DNA of 64,000 nucleotides from Leptospira congkakensis. Its GTDB lineage: Bacteria; Spirochaetota; Leptospiria; Leptospirales; Leptospiraceae. Each line of letters starts with the position of its first letter. The stretch's first letter is position 1. The position numbers and the translations under genes were made by a program. The stretch spans positions 124,001 to 188,000 of the forward strand of contig NZ_RQGQ01000017.1 in NCBI RefSeq assembly GCF_004770265.1, given 5' to 3'. Under the pieces are notes generated by a model. The model had not been told where the DNA came from. It saw only the letters and a list, made by a program, of their open reading frames with translations, and did no database searches. Of this stretch, positions 1-9,188 are shown in pieces.

Positions 1-594
1 GTCGGCTCCGAACTGAATGTCTTCACCTAACTCTTTATGCGAAACATGGATTCCAAAAAGCCGAGTTTTTGTCATCCGGATCGTAAACGTTTTAAGTTCA
101 AAAAGAACGGCTAGACCGTTTAGCATTCCTTGAAAAAAGACAGCATCATACCATTTCTCTTGGTACTCTGGTAAATACTTGAATATAAATAAAACTTTAC
201 GATCCGAAATTGGTTTTAGATTTAAATAAACTGCGCGTGTTAGTCGACCAATTAAAATAGGAAGACGTTGGATCATTTCCTCTAAATCAATCCTTGAATC
301 ATCAAGAGGTAATAAATCATAAGCATTGGTGATGAGACTTTCTGTTCCCAGATGGTATAAAATTCCAGAAATGTCCAGAGACTGAGCTATGATTTGGATG
401 ATTTTATCTTCCAAATCTTGAGAGATCCAGTAATTAGGATCTTTCAGAATTCGAACATAAACCGTATCATCTAAAATTTCAGGAAATGGATTGTTGTGGC
501 GTGATAGATGATTCTCGCGTTGGTACACCTGCACCAGTCCCGAGACACGTTTTGATGATATTTCTCTTCCTGCTTGCAGTGGCAAAACCCTCAC
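1..594 (-). CDS. Unknown protein, N-terminal part (runs off the window start)
   Basis: Reading the minus strand from a GTG at 594 gives an uninterrupted frame of about 198 codons that leaves the window at base 1, so the C-terminus is not seen. An in-frame TAG lies immediately upstream of the GTG, and a purine stretch AAGGG sits about 9 bases before it; a TTG at 585 is an alternative start. The product is soluble, with no membrane segment and alternating hydrophobic and charged stretches (for example DDTVYVRILKDPNYWIS and FFQGMLNGLAVLFELKTF). The second half loosely recalls the V4R/heme-NO-binding sensor folds that precede signalling domains, but this is only an impression. It is divergent from the gene at 667. 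Confidence 0.6.
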   Translation of the reverse strand, partial: MRVLPLQAGREISSKRVSGLVQVYQRENHLSRHNNPFPEILDDTVYVRILKDPNYWISQDLEDKIIQIIAQSLDISGILYHLGTESLITNAYDLLPLDDSRIDLEEMIQRLPILIGRLTRAVYLNLKPISDRKVLFIFKYLPEYQEKWYDAVFFQGMLNGLAVLFELKTFTIRMTKTRLFGIHVSHKELGEDIQFGAD

Positions 595-666
595 CTAGGG
601 TTTCCCTTCGGTAGGAGAAAAATAAATTTCAATCGATCCCTAGGCAATAGATTTTTCAATGGAGAT

Positions 667-1119
667 ATGATTTGGTATCTTCGTGTCTTTGGCGTTTTTG
701 TTTTGGTTTTTGCGGTAGCCGTATTCCGACAAAGTGAAACAAGAGTCGAGCGGACTTGGGACGTCACAATCAAACCGGAACAAGTACAAAAGATTCTTTA
801 TGAATCCTTCCAACCCAAATCCTTTCGCGCCCCTGTAGTGGGGGAAACCTGGGAATCCAAAATAATGGGTGAACCAGTAAAAAGCACAACCACCTTAACA
901 AACGCACAAAATTCTGGATTCCAAATCTCTACAGAAGGATTCAAACATTACCGAATTCTAAAAGAGTCATACCGTTGGGAGATCATCCAGAACGGTGTTC
1001 GCATTCATGGAACCTGGGAAGCCGAAACTAGTCCCAATACCCTTTCCAAACTTTTATTTTTATTTTTTAGCACTGCGGATCTAAACCACATTGCTGATGG
1101 AAAACAAAAATTGTTCTAA
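667..1119 (+). CDS. Membrane-anchored protein, possible SRPBCC fold
   Basis: From the ATG at 667 this encodes 150 residues: one N-terminal hydrophobic helix ([19 protein letters not shown]), then a soluble domain with alternating strands, beginning [15 protein letters not shown]. That layout suggests a START/SRPBCC-like (polyketide-cyclase type) ligand-binding fold held at the membrane, which is inference. An upstream in-frame ATG at 574 would add 31 residues, but it overlaps the divergent gene starting at 594 and its translation is charged and unpromising, so 667 is preferred. The SD-like GGAG at 661 is unusually close to this ATG. The stop codon overlaps the ispF stop tail to tail by 4 bp. 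Confidence 0.6.
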   Translation: MIWYLRVFGVFVLVFAVAVFRQSETRVERTWDVTIKPEQVQKILYESFQPKSFRAPVVGETWESKIMGEPVKSTTTLTNAQNSGFQISTEGFKHYRILKESYRWEIIQNGVRIHGTWEAETSPNTLSKLLFLFFSTADLNHIADGKQKLF

Positions 1120-1610
1120 GATTTAGCCTTCGTACTTTCGAGTAAAACGGTCGCCATCACCATCGCACCTTCGCTTCGTCCAAGAGAACCCATTCCTTCC
1201 GAGGTAGTTGCCTTAATCGAAACACAATCTAACGGTAATTTGATGATATTGGCCAAAGATTCGTTCAGTTCCGCACGGATCGGATTGATTTTAGGATGAT
1301 CACCCACATAAGTACAATCAACGTTCACAAGTTTGAATTTTTTTTCTGCGATGAGTTCTAAACATTTATCAATGATACGAGTGGACTTCATGTTTTTATA
1401 TTGAGGGTCTGTATCAGGGAAATGAACTCCAATATCCCCGAGAGCCAAAGCTCCGAGAATGGCATCTGCCACTGCATGTAAGACGATATCAGCATCGCTA
1501 TGACCAAGAAAGGCAAATTCTGATTTTATCTCTACACCGGCAAGTATGAGCGGGCGAAAAGGTTCATGGATTAATTTATGAAAATCGATTCCGTTTCCAA
1601 CTCTAAACAT
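1116..1610 (-). CDS. ispF: 2-C-methyl-D-erythritol 2,4-cyclodiphosphate synthase
   Basis: The enzyme closes CDP-methylerythritol 2-phosphate to the 2,4-cyclodiphosphate in the MEP pathway of isoprenoid synthesis; it works as a cytosolic trimer. The 164-residue length is normal. The metal site is visible: Asp9-x-His11 in GNGIDFHKL and His45 in [20 protein letters not shown], followed by the conserved [11 protein letters not shown] loop. The C-terminal part contains the family signature [14 protein letters not shown], which contacts the nucleotide. It is the last gene of a lipoprotein-nadA-ispF run and starts 5 bp after nadA ends, so it is almost certainly co-transcribed with nadA although the two pathways are unrelated. 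Confidence 0.97.
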   Translation of the reverse strand: MFRVGNGIDFHKLIHEPFRPLILAGVEIKSEFAFLGHSDADIVLHAVADAILGALALGDIGVHFPDTDPQYKNMKSTRIIDKCLELIAEKKFKLVNVDCTYVGDHPKINPIRAELNESLANIIKLPLDCVSIKATTSEGMGSLGRSEGAMVMATVLLESTKAKS

Positions 1611-1615
1611 AGTTC

Positions 1616-2602
1616 CTACTTTTTATAACTCAATTCTAACATTCGGTTCACAGACTTTTGTGCGAGACGAATCACTTCTTCATCCAAAAAGATTTCATAT
1701 TGTTCTTTGAGAAGTGCGTCTCTTACTTTTTCCAAAGTAATTTTTTTCATGTGGGGACAGGTTTGACAAGTGGATACAAATTCTTTTTCTGGAAACTCGG
1801 CCCGAAGGTTGTCACCCATCGAACATTCTGTCACTAACATAATTTTGTTTGTTTTGCTTTGGCGAATGAAATCCACCATTTGCGAAGTAGATCCAGAAAA
1901 ATCCGCTTCTTTTACAACATCCTCATGGCATTCAGGATGAGTGATGACAGTTAAATCACCAGAGAACAATCGTTTTGCGGATTTAATGTCTTCAGGAGTG
2001 TACATTTCATGTACCATACAACGACCAGGATGGGAAATAATAGTTTTAGTTGTATGATTGCGAACATTTCCTGCCAAATATTCATCCGGCAAAAAAATAA
2101 CAGTATCTCCTTCTACTGCATTGACGATTTGTAAGGCATTGGCCGAAGTACAACATACATCAGTTTCTGCTTTTACTTCCGCCGAACAGTTGACATACGT
2201 AACTACGGGAACACCTGGGTATTTTGCTTTGAGTGCTTTGACATCGTCTCTTGTGATGGCTTCTGCCAAAGAACAACCAGCTTTTAAGTCTGCGATGAGA
2301 ACTCTTTTTTCTGGAGATAAAATTTTAGCAGTTTCTGCCATAAAATGAACCCCATTAAAAAGGATCATATCGGCCTTTGTTTCCTTTGCCATTTTGGAAA
2401 GATACAAAGAGTCTCCAATGATATCGGACACTCCCCAAAAAACATCGGGAGTCATGTAATTATGCCCAAGGATGACTGCATTTTTTTCTTTTTTAAGGCG
2501 GTTTATTTCTTCCGCTAGTGGAATGATCCGTTCCTCGATTTCGTGAGGAAGATAAATAGGATTTAATTTTTGAACCAACTGGTCTTTAGTAACTAGAGAC
2601 AT
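1616..2602 (-). CDS. nadA: Quinolinate synthase A
   Basis: NadA condenses iminoaspartate with dihydroxyacetone phosphate to quinolinate, the second step of de novo NAD synthesis, using a [4Fe-4S] cluster. The 328-residue product has the three pseudo-repeats of the family and the cluster cysteines: in [11 protein letters not shown], in the [11 protein letters not shown] segment region and in the C-terminal [12 protein letters not shown]. Other landmarks are [12 protein letters not shown] near residue 45 and [16 protein letters not shown]. The start is well supported by AAGGAG seven bases before the ATG. It lies between a lipoprotein gene (21 bp upstream) and ispF (13 bp between the ORF ends including stop). 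nadB and nadC are not in the window. Confidence 0.97.
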   Translation of the reverse strand: MSLVTKDQLVQKLNPIYLPHEIEERIIPLAEEINRLKKEKNAVILGHNYMTPDVFWGVSDIIGDSLYLSKMAKETKADMILFNGVHFMAETAKILSPEKRVLIADLKAGCSLAEAITRDDVKALKAKYPGVPVVTYVNCSAEVKAETDVCCTSANALQIVNAVEGDTVIFLPDEYLAGNVRNHTTKTIISHPGRCMVHEMYTPEDIKSAKRLFSGDLTVITHPECHEDVVKEADFSGSTSQMVDFIRQSKTNKIMLVTECSMGDNLRAEFPEKEFVSTCQTCPHMKKITLEKVRDALLKEQYEIFLDEEVIRLAQKSVNRMLELSYKK

Positions 2603-2623
2603 ATAACACTCCTTAAGTGAAGA

Positions 2624-3136
2624 TTAAAACGGATCAGAACGAAGCATAGTGTTCGTTTCCGCAATTCCAGAATCGGAAGGTGGAACTTCATTTTCCAAAG
2701 ATCCACATTTGTTGAAGGCTACACGCCAAGATATTTCTGCCTGAGAAGTCCCTACTCTTTGGACTCTTCGGTAATCAGAATTAGAATTAAAAGAATTTTG
2801 GCTACAAGCCTTGGAAAAGTTATACGCATAATTAGTTTTTGTAAAACAATCAAAGTATAAAATGGCTACCGAATCTGTACTCAACTCTTGTGGAAGGATT
2901 TCTCGTTTTAGGTTCGAAATCAGCCCAGAACAAACATTGGAACTGGAATCGGAAGCTGCCACGCAGTTTGATTCTGATAAAATAAATCTTTGACAAGCGG
3001 CTTGGATCGCGCTTCCTTGCGATAGAATCGAACCCAGTAATTCTGTTTCAGAATCCTCTGTTGATTCTTTTTTACAACCATTCGCCGAAAAGACAATGCC
3101 TGTTAATAAAAAGAAAATAACTATCTTCCTTTTCAT
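2624..3136 (-). CDS. Small cysteine-rich lipoprotein
   Basis: The 170-residue product begins MKRKIVIFFLLTGIVFSANGC, a short basic N-region, a hydrophobic core and a relaxed spirochaetal lipobox with the lipidated Cys at residue 21. The mature part has several further cysteines (in AACQRFILSESNCVAA, VCSGLI, DCFTKTN, ACSQN and KCGSLEN), suggesting disulfide bonds in the periplasm or at the surface. No family is recognised; similar small lipoproteins are common in Leptospira. Its first 41 bases overlap, on the opposite strand, the beginning of the gene at 3096, whose N-terminus is also a hydrophobic anchor. It is likely the first gene of the operon with nadA and ispF. Confidence 0.75.
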   Translation of the reverse strand: MKRKIVIFFLLTGIVFSANGCKKESTEDSETELLGSILSQGSAIQAACQRFILSESNCVAASDSSSNVCSGLISNLKREILPQELSTDSVAILYFDCFTKTNYAYNFSKACSQNSFNSNSDYRRVQRVGTSQAEISWRVAFNKCGSLENEVPPSDSGIAETNTMLRSDPF

Positions 3137-3854
3137 ACTGATTCTACTTTCCCTCCTTTTGGGTGGTCTTGTCTATTTCCTTTTTCAGAAAAAAACGAAC
3201 CCTGATCATAAAGAATCTTCTTACGATTCCCGCTCTGAGGTCTATTGGCAGAGGTTACAAAATCGTCCAGAGGTTCTACAAGGGCCTGGATATCCTTCCG
3301 ATTTACGTGATTTTTTAGAAACCCTTCGCGGAAAGGAATCCTATCAATGGGAAGGGGACAGGGACAAAACCTATGCCCATTTACTCGAAACCTATCCAGA
3401 CGAAAGAGGCCATGTCCTCTACGCAGTGTATGTTGCATTTATGAATTGGAAGGAAAAAACTTTGGAAGTGGAACAAACAGAAGGTCTTTCTTCCTTTGAA
3501 AAACTAACAGCCGTGAATCGCCTGGCAGAAGAAATTTTTCCCCTTGTACTTCGTAATCTCATTTTTCCAAAACACCCGACAACCCCACCAGTTTGGCTTC
3601 TTTCTTATCTCGAAGATTATATTCAGAAAAATCCCTACAGTTATTCCAGGGAACGAAAGAGAATTTTTCTAAAGAAAAAAGCCGAACTCTACCAAAAAGA
3701 AAAATGGGAAATCCAATCCTGGGAAAGCCCTATGTTTTTCCGCAAAGTGGTAGACCTGATCTATGCTAGGGAATTATTAGAAATGTCCGAAGAAGAAAAA
3801 ACTTCTTATCGCAGTGCAAAACAGGAAGAACTGAAAGTCGATTTTTGGAATTGA
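3096..3854 (+). CDS. Unknown single-pass membrane protein
   Basis: The 252-residue product has an N-terminal anchor (ITIFLFILILLSLLLGGLVYFLF, about residues 8-30) preceded by KKK, so the rest is predicted periplasmic. The remainder is highly charged and mostly helical (residues 50-250), rich in Glu, Lys and Arg, with no motif I can name. An anchor followed by an all-helical charged domain is the layout of lipase chaperones, but I see none of that family's sequence motifs. The start codon at 3096 lies inside the divergent lipoprotein gene (overlap 3096-3136); no later ATG would keep the anchor. It is followed 35 bp later by the LpoB-like gene. Confidence 0.7.
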   Translation: MPVNKKKITIFLFILILLSLLLGGLVYFLFQKKTNPDHKESSYDSRSEVYWQRLQNRPEVLQGPGYPSDLRDFLETLRGKESYQWEGDRDKTYAHLLETYPDERGHVLYAVYVAFMNWKEKTLEVEQTEGLSSFEKLTAVNRLAEEIFPLVLRNLIFPKHPTTPPVWLLSYLEDYIQKNPYSYSRERKRIFLKKKAELYQKEKWEIQSWESPMFFRKVVDLIYARELLEMSEEEKTSYRSAKQEELKVDFWN

Positions 3855-3888
3855 CAAGACCGCTTTTCATACCCCATATAAGTGGGGT
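3851..3888 (+). promoter_or_regulatory. Possible promoter with hairpin over the ribosome binding site of the LpoB-like gene
   Basis: TTGACA at 3851-3856 overlaps the stop codon of the preceding gene; CATATA at 3875-3880 (spacer 18) or TATAAG at 3877-3882 could be the -10 box. An inverted repeat ACCCC (3871-3875) / GGGGT (3884-3888) with an 8-base loop covers the GGGG that would act as Shine-Dalgarno for the ATG at 3890. If transcription started here the message would be nearly leaderless, whereas read-through transcripts would carry the hairpin. Confidence 0.35.
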
Positions 3889-3889
3889 T

Positions 3890-4468
3890 ATGAAACAAAT
3901 TCTTTTCTCGTTTCTCTTAGTAGGATTCTTATTCCAATGCAGTAGCAGTCCCAAACGACTCGACAACGCTGATGATTATATCTCCGACTCAGGTGGGCTT
4001 ACAAGCCAGGAATTGGTGAAAGCCGCAGACAAACTTGCAGGCCAAATTGGGGAGTACTTTAAAGAAAACCCACATGAAGAAGGTGTCTTCGTTGCTCACT
4101 TCCCCACTCGTAACGATACATCCGAACAAATCCAAACCGAACTTTTTGATAATGCTTTTGTTTCCAAACTCATCAAAGGTAAAATTTTTACAGTTCGCAC
4201 AAAAACAAGAGAACAGTCTCTCAACGAAATTCAATTCAGTTTGTCTGGACTCACATCCAATAGACTTTCCATCGGTAAACTCAAGTCACCTAACTTCTTT
4301 GTTCGTTGCGAAATCAATGAAAACATGTTTACTTCTGATGGAGAAAAAATCGTAGAACAATCCATCAATATTGAACTTGTGGAAGTAGAAACTACGATTG
4401 CTGTTTGGTCCGAAAAAGTATCTTACCGCAAACTCGCCGTTCGAGGAAATAAAGGGGTTAGCTGGTAA
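3890..4468 (+). CDS. LpoB-like lipoprotein (penicillin-binding protein activator family)
   Basis: The product begins MKQILFSFLLVGFLFQCSSS: signal peptide plus lipobox, lipidated Cys17, so it is an outer- or inner-membrane-anchored lipoprotein. An upstream in-frame ATG at 3845 would add 15 non-signal residues and is rejected. The mature domain (about residues 40-190) reads like the LpoB/PBP-activator fold: paired helices with AADKLAGQIGEYF, then FVAHFPTRNDTSEQIQTELFDNAFVSKLI and the strand pair FFVRCEINENMF. In Enterobacteria LpoB stimulates PBP1b; a comparable role here is inference. It is followed 17 bp later by a COG3014 lipoprotein, a frequent partner. Confidence 0.75.
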   Translation: MKQILFSFLLVGFLFQCSSSPKRLDNADDYISDSGGLTSQELVKAADKLAGQIGEYFKENPHEEGVFVAHFPTRNDTSEQIQTELFDNAFVSKLIKGKIFTVRTKTREQSLNEIQFSLSGLTSNRLSIGKLKSPNFFVRCEINENMFTSDGEKIVEQSINIELVEVETTIAVWSEKVSYRKLAVRGNKGVSW

Positions 4469-4485
4469 TCTCTGCCCATCACTCC

Positions 4486-5892
4486 ATGAAAAAATCGATC
4501 CTTCTCCTTTCTTTTCTCATTCTCGGTTGTGCCAGTGATTATAACAAAATCATCCAAGCAACCGAATCGGCATACTACGGGCAAAACTATGATTCTGCCA
4601 TTCCTAAAATTAGAGAACTCTACGAGGGTTCTTCCAATAAGGACAAACTTTTGTTTTTGATGGAAGCTGGTATGATCTTTCATACCAAAGGGGATTACGT
4701 TACCTCTAATAAAGTTTTCAAAGATGCAGAAGATATCGCAGACAATATCAAAGTCAGTATGACGCGGTCAGGGTTATCGTTTATTTTATCAGATAACGAA
4801 TCCAATTATACCGGGGAAGACTTCGAAAGAGTGATGATCAAATTTTACATTGCGAACAATTACCTACTCCAAGGTGATACAGCCAATGCAAAAATCTATT
4901 TCAGAAGACTCGATTTCGAACTAAAAGAAATGCGTTTTTTGTCAGCAGATTATCGCCAAAACAATGCTGCTCGTCTGATCGATGCTTATGTTTCTGAAAG
5001 TCTTGGTCGTTACAATGACGCTAGAGTCCAATACAAAAATATGGAACAACTCATTGGAAAAAGCCAAAATCTAACTGCCGACAGGTATTTGTTAGCTGCA
5101 AAAGAAGGTGATTCTACTGACAAAGCAAAATACGCAGCTGGACGTTCTAGTTTACAGGCTTACAATAGTTCTATGCAAAGAACTTCCCCAGAAAACGACA
5201 AACTTTCTGAGGTCATCATCATCCATGAAGCTGGGAAATCTGCCATCAAAATGTCTCGGGGAAAACTCATCGAAGATGAATACTTTGCTGCAGTCCTTCG
5301 TGGTGCTGTGGAAAAAGGGCTTATCGCCAAGGGAGCCGGTGCTTCTCTTGCAGGTGCCATTGCTGCGTTAGCAGTTGCAGAAAACCCAATTCCTATTTAC
5401 AAAGAAAGAGATCCAAAAGGTTCCCTTCCTAAAAAATATTACGTCAATGGTGTGGATGTTGGGTATTCGGACGTCATGAACAATTATTCTGAAACAGCGA
5501 TGAATAACTTCAATGAAAGTTATAAAACTCTCATCACAAAGAACCTAACTTCTTTGGCAGTTAAGGTCGTGGCTGCGGTCATTGCATCGGAAGCTTTGGC
5601 TCGTGCCATTGAATCTGGTGGAAAAGGAAAAAACAATGATTTGGTATCTAGTTTGATCCGAGTTGCGGCCGGTGCTGCTGCTGGACTTGCTGTTTCACAA
5701 ACGATTGCTCCTGACTTACGTTGTTGGAGGACCATTCCTGCCAACTTCCAAGTCAAACGAATCCTTCTCGCTCCTGGAGAATACGATTTTAAAGTAGAAT
5801 CTCCAGGATCAGTAGTCACTGCGGCTCCGAAAAAACTTCTTGTAGAAGCCGACAAACCTTTGTTTGTTTCTGTTCGCTCTTATTCGAACTAA
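4486..5892 (+). CDS. COG3014-type lipoprotein with TPR-like N-terminal half
   Basis: The 468-residue product starts MKKSILLLSFLILGCAS, with lipidated Cys15. Residues 20-215 form helical repeats typical of TPR proteins (AESAYYGQNYDSAIPKI-like units, GDYVTSNKVFKDAEDIA, YIANNYLLQGDTANAKIYF). Two glycine/alanine-rich hydrophobic segments follow (AKGAGASLAGAIAALAVAE near 285 and VRVAAGAAAGLAVS near 400) and a beta-rich C-terminus ends in PLFVSVRSYSN. This matches the conserved uncharacterised COG3014 lipoproteins. Pairing with the LpoB-like gene suggests a common envelope function. The stop codon lies 3 bp from the end of ftsZ on the other strand, leaving no room for a separate terminator. Confidence 0.75.
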   Translation: MKKSILLLSFLILGCASDYNKIIQATESAYYGQNYDSAIPKIRELYEGSSNKDKLLFLMEAGMIFHTKGDYVTSNKVFKDAEDIADNIKVSMTRSGLSFILSDNESNYTGEDFERVMIKFYIANNYLLQGDTANAKIYFRRLDFELKEMRFLSADYRQNNAARLIDAYVSESLGRYNDARVQYKNMEQLIGKSQNLTADRYLLAAKEGDSTDKAKYAAGRSSLQAYNSSMQRTSPENDKLSEVIIIHEAGKSAIKMSRGKLIEDEYFAAVLRGAVEKGLIAKGAGASLAGAIAALAVAENPIPIYKERDPKGSLPKKYYVNGVDVGYSDVMNNYSETAMNNFNESYKTLITKNLTSLAVKVVAAVIASEALARAIESGGKGKNNDLVSSLIRVAAGAAAGLAVSQTIAPDLRCWRTIPANFQVKRILLAPGEYDFKVESPGSVVTAAPKKLLVEADKPLFVSVRSYSN

Positions 5893-5895
5893 TTT

Positions 5896-7086
5896 TTAAT
5901 CGTTCTTTCTTCTTAAAAAAGCAGGGATATCGTAATCCTCTCCGTAGTTTTGAAACGGGGAGGATTGTTTTTGCGAAGAAAATCCTCGGTTTGTTTGGCG
6001 GATGGAACGAGTCGAATCCACATCCTTTCCAAACCCAGATTCTTTTTCTTCCGACTTTCGGATATAAACCATAGGAGAAATGGATTCTTCTGAACCCACA
6101 ACCTTTTGTTCTCTTTGGTATTGTTTTCCTTTTTTGTTAAATCCGGTTGCAATCACAGTCACTCTAATTTGTTCCGAAAGAGACTGGTCTTCATTCAATC
6201 CAATGATGATATTGGCATCGGGATCTGCCTGTGCTGTAATGATTTGAGAAACTTCATTCCATTCATGGATGGTAAGATCATTTCCCCCAGTCACATTGAT
6301 AAGAAGAGACTTAGCTCCTTGGATGCTGGAATCCTCTAACAGAGTGTTGTTGATGGCTTGTTCTACAGCCTCACTCACACGAGTTTCTCCACTTCCCTCA
6401 CCAACACCTAAAATTGCATCCCCAGTATCCTTCATGATAGTTTTTACATCAGCAAAGTCTACATTGATGATCCCTGGATGGTTGATAATATCACTAATCC
6501 CACGAACACCGTTTAACAATATATCGTCGATCACTCGAAATGCCATATCCACAGGAGTGTTTTTGTCCACCACTTGGAAGATAGAATCGTTACGAATGGT
6601 GATGAGTGTGTCTACGTTTGCGCGAAGTTGATCGATTCCTTGTTTTGCAAGTTCTGCTCTGCGTTTTCCTTCAAAAGAAAAAGGAACCGTCACCACACCC
6701 ACAACCAAACACTTTAGTTCTTTGGCAATGGCAGCAATGATGGGAGCAGCCCCTGTTCCCGTTCCACCACCCATTCCTGCGGTGACAAACACCATATCAG
6801 CACCTTTTAGTGCAGATACAATTCGTTCCTTGTCTTCTAGAGCTGCTTTTTCACCGAGTTCTGGATCACCGCCAGCACCCATCCCTCTTGTTACTTTGTT
6901 ACCTAATTGAATTTTTACTTCTACAGGAGATTTTAATAATACTTGTTCGTCGGTGTTCATAACAATAAAGTCAACACCTGTCATTTTAGAATGAACCATT
7001 CGTGTGACGGCGTTCATCCCGCCTCCACCGACTCCAATGACTTTAATAATTGCTGGGCTTGTTTTTTCTTCTTCTAGGTACAACAT
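5896..7086 (-). CDS. ftsZ: Cell division protein FtsZ
   Basis: FtsZ is the tubulin-like GTPase that polymerises into the division ring. The 396-residue product has the N-terminal [14 protein letters not shown] nucleotide-binding turn, the tubulin signature [18 protein letters not shown] near residue 107, and the T7-loop region [11 protein letters not shown]. After a variable linker (about 325-380) the conserved C-terminal peptide [12 protein letters not shown] is intact; it binds FtsA and other partners. The start ATG at 7086 follows ftsA by 10 bp. It is the last gene of the ftsQ-ftsA-ftsZ operon and ends convergently against the COG3014 lipoprotein gene. Confidence 0.98.
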   Translation of the reverse strand: MLYLEEEKTSPAIIKVIGVGGGGMNAVTRMVHSKMTGVDFIVMNTDEQVLLKSPVEVKIQLGNKVTRGMGAGGDPELGEKAALEDKERIVSALKGADMVFVTAGMGGGTGTGAAPIIAAIAKELKCLVVGVVTVPFSFEGKRRAELAKQGIDQLRANVDTLITIRNDSIFQVVDKNTPVDMAFRVIDDILLNGVRGISDIINHPGIINVDFADVKTIMKDTGDAILGVGEGSGETRVSEAVEQAINNTLLEDSSIQGAKSLLINVTGGNDLTIHEWNEVSQIITAQADPDANIIIGLNEDQSLSEQIRVTVIATGFNKKGKQYQREQKVVGSEESISPMVYIRKSEEKESGFGKDVDSTRSIRQTNRGFSSQKQSSPFQNYGEDYDIPAFLRRKND

Positions 7087-7096
7087 TCACTTATCC

Positions 7097-8353
7097 TTAG
7101 AGATTATTCTCCATCCAACGACGAACCTTCTTCATCCATCCGTCTGAATCAGATCCGGAGTGCATGTTTCTTTGTTCTAGATTTTGTATTTTTGAACTAT
7201 ATTTTATGAGACCAACAGCTGTGGCATATTCAGGAGAGGAAATTTTATCCACAAGTCCACTAAGGCCTGCTGGTTTCGCACGACCAACTGACAGACGTAA
7301 TACTTCTTCTGCAGTGGCTTCAATTCCTTGTAAAAGAGAAGTTCCTCCGGTAAGGATCACTCCCCCCGCCAAACTAGACTTAAATCCTGATCTTACAAGT
7401 TCGTGATCAATCATCTCTAAAATTTCGCGAACCCTTGGTTCTAAAATTTCAACAAGCTCCTGCCGAAAGACAGAACGAGCTGGCCTACCCGAAATCGATG
7501 GGATTTCGAATTTTTCAGTAGGATCCACCATATCAATGCGGGTATGGCCGTATCTTTTTTTAATGACTTCCGCTGTTTCCACAGTGGTTTTTAATCCAAT
7601 GGAAATATCGCTTGTGATATGGAATCCACCAAACGGAACCACGGAAGAGAAAGCAATTCCACCATCCACATAGATAATGATGTCGCAAATTCCGGCACCT
7701 ATGTCAATGACAGCAGTTCCTAAATCCTTTTCACCTGAAGTGAGGATTGCTTCTGAAGAAGCAAGACTTGATAACACTCGGTCCATTTGCAAAAGACCAG
7801 CTTGTTCCACACAACGATCAATATTATTGAGAGCCGTATTCCCGCAGGATACAATATGTACTTCTGCTTCTAAACGAACCCCTGTCATTCCGATGGGATC
7901 TTTGATATTGACTTGGTCATCAACTTTGAATTCTTTTGTGAGGACATGGATGACTTGTTGGTCGTTGGGAACATGTACTGCTTGTGCAGCTTCTACAACT
8001 CGCATGATATCGGTTTCGGAAACAATCCGTTCTCTGTTTGTTACGGCGATAATTCCTTTTTCATTGAACCCATACACTGACTTTCCAGAAACATTTACTA
8101 CAACAGTACTTACTTCTTGGCCAGCCATCAGTTCCGCATCACCAAACGCTTCTATGATGGACTTGGTTGTGGTTTCTATATTAACAATGGAACCATTTTT
8201 AATTCCAGCGGAAGGATAAACTCCCGTTCCAATAATTTCGATTTCGTGATCTCCTACCAGTCGTCCAATGACAACTTTGACAAGTGAGGATCCTAAATCC
8301 AAGGCCGTTATGATAGGTGCATCATCATAGCTCATATTAGTGGTAAATGGCAT
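7097..8353 (-). CDS. ftsA: Cell division protein FtsA
   Basis: FtsA is the actin-fold ATPase that tethers FtsZ filaments to the membrane. The 418-residue product shows the actin phosphate-1 loop [17 protein letters not shown], the phosphate-2 motif [14 protein letters not shown] and the adenosine motif [13 protein letters not shown], and ends in an amphipathic helix ([13 protein letters not shown]) that serves as membrane anchor. The start at 8353 overlaps ftsQ by 17 bp and has a GAGGAG just upstream; an internal ATG at 8335 lacks a Shine-Dalgarno. Overlap with ftsQ implies translational coupling. Confidence 0.96.
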   Translation of the reverse strand: MPFTTNMSYDDAPIITALDLGSSLVKVVIGRLVGDHEIEIIGTGVYPSAGIKNGSIVNIETTTKSIIEAFGDAELMAGQEVSTVVVNVSGKSVYGFNEKGIIAVTNRERIVSETDIMRVVEAAQAVHVPNDQQVIHVLTKEFKVDDQVNIKDPIGMTGVRLEAEVHIVSCGNTALNNIDRCVEQAGLLQMDRVLSSLASSEAILTSGEKDLGTAVIDIGAGICDIIIYVDGGIAFSSVVPFGGFHITSDISIGLKTTVETAEVIKKRYGHTRIDMVDPTEKFEIPSISGRPARSVFRQELVEILEPRVREILEMIDHELVRSGFKSSLAGGVILTGGTSLLQGIEATAEEVLRLSVGRAKPAGLSGLVDKISSPEYATAVGLIKYSSKIQNLEQRNMHSGSDSDGWMKKVRRWMENNL

Positions 8354-9068
8354 CCTCTCCTCTTAAATCAATAGAAACCGCTTTTACAGATTCGGTTTCC
8401 ATATAAGCCAAGGATGCATATAACTTGCGAAAAATATTTAATTCTAATTTATCACCTAAGTATACTTTTATGGAGTTTGGTGATTTTAAATACATTGTAA
8501 AATTGCCGTCTCGTTCAGCGACAAGTTCTGAAATTCTAGACTTGAGTGGTGGATATAAGGAGAGAGCCTGTCGCATTTCTTTGGTGATATCAAAAATCTG
8601 TCTGCCTTCTAGTTTCCCATCCCCAACAGTGAACTGCCCACTAATCACAATTATATGATCAGCTAACACCCGATCTCTGGAAAGTATCTCCAGGTCTTCA
8701 TCCACTTCATACAGGGAATTTCCTACATGTATGACAAATTCGGCGACTTTCTCCTGTACATTGATAATCAAAAATCCATCGGGGTCTCTAGTAACTCGGA
8801 CTCTCCGAATTCTAGGATGGGTTGCGAGTTTTTTCTCCCAGTCCTTCCAATCTCCAATTTTAGGTGATTCCGGATCCACCTCTAGAAACGTAAGAATCAA
8901 AGTTGGGGAAAGAGCCACAAGACCTTCCCATTCCAAACGAACTACCGGCTTCGCTGGTCTGCCCCAACGGAAGACAAGTCCCAGAGCCACAAGACCCACA
9001 AAGACAAGTAAGATTGGAACTACACGCCCAAATCGTTTTTCTTTGATTTCTTGGGGAGTGTCAACCAT
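8337..9068 (-). CDS. ftsQ: Cell division protein FtsQ (POTRA domain)
   Basis: The 243-residue product has a short cytoplasmic N-terminus, one membrane helix ([18 protein letters not shown], about 16-33) and a periplasmic POTRA-like domain followed by the FtsQ beta domain. Recognisable family positions are [26 protein letters not shown] and the [13 protein letters not shown] strand. FtsQ links the cytoplasmic ring to the septal peptidoglycan synthases through FtsB/FtsL. Sequence similarity in this family is low, so the position directly before ftsA is important evidence. No mur or ftsW gene precedes it; instead a terminator and an unrelated small exported protein gene lie upstream. Confidence 0.9.
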   Translation of the reverse strand: MVDTPQEIKEKRFGRVVPILLVFVGLVALGLVFRWGRPAKPVVRLEWEGLVALSPTLILTFLEVDPESPKIGDWKDWEKKLATHPRIRRVRVTRDPDGFLIINVQEKVAEFVIHVGNSLYEVDEDLEILSRDRVLADHIIVISGQFTVGDGKLEGRQIFDITKEMRQALSLYPPLKSRISELVAERDGNFTMYLKSPNSIKVYLGDKLELNIFRKLYASLAYMETESVKAVSIDLRGEDAIYH

Positions 9069-9127
9069 ATATTGATTATGTCACATAGTGAGGCTGTATG
9101 GAAAGCATTAATATGAATTGGGTGGGT

Positions 9128-9154
9128 ACAAAAAAAGGCCAGGCGAACCTGACC
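9128..9154 (-). terminator. Rho-independent terminator of the small exported protein gene
   Basis: On the minus strand a 7-bp stem GGTCAGG / CCTGGCC with a TTCG tetraloop (9137-9154) is followed by a run of seven T (9136 downward). It lies 35 bases after the stop codon of the gene at 9189-9554 and 60 bases before ftsQ, so ftsQAZ should have its own promoter in this gap or depend on read-through. Confidence 0.85.
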
Positions 9155-9188
9155 TTTCTCATAAATCTCAAACTGAAGTTGAGGTTGA

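Noticed and set aside
7677..8219. 180-codon plus-strand frame inside ftsA
   Set aside because: Antisense to conserved FtsA sequence; Ser/Thr-rich composition typical of shadow frames.
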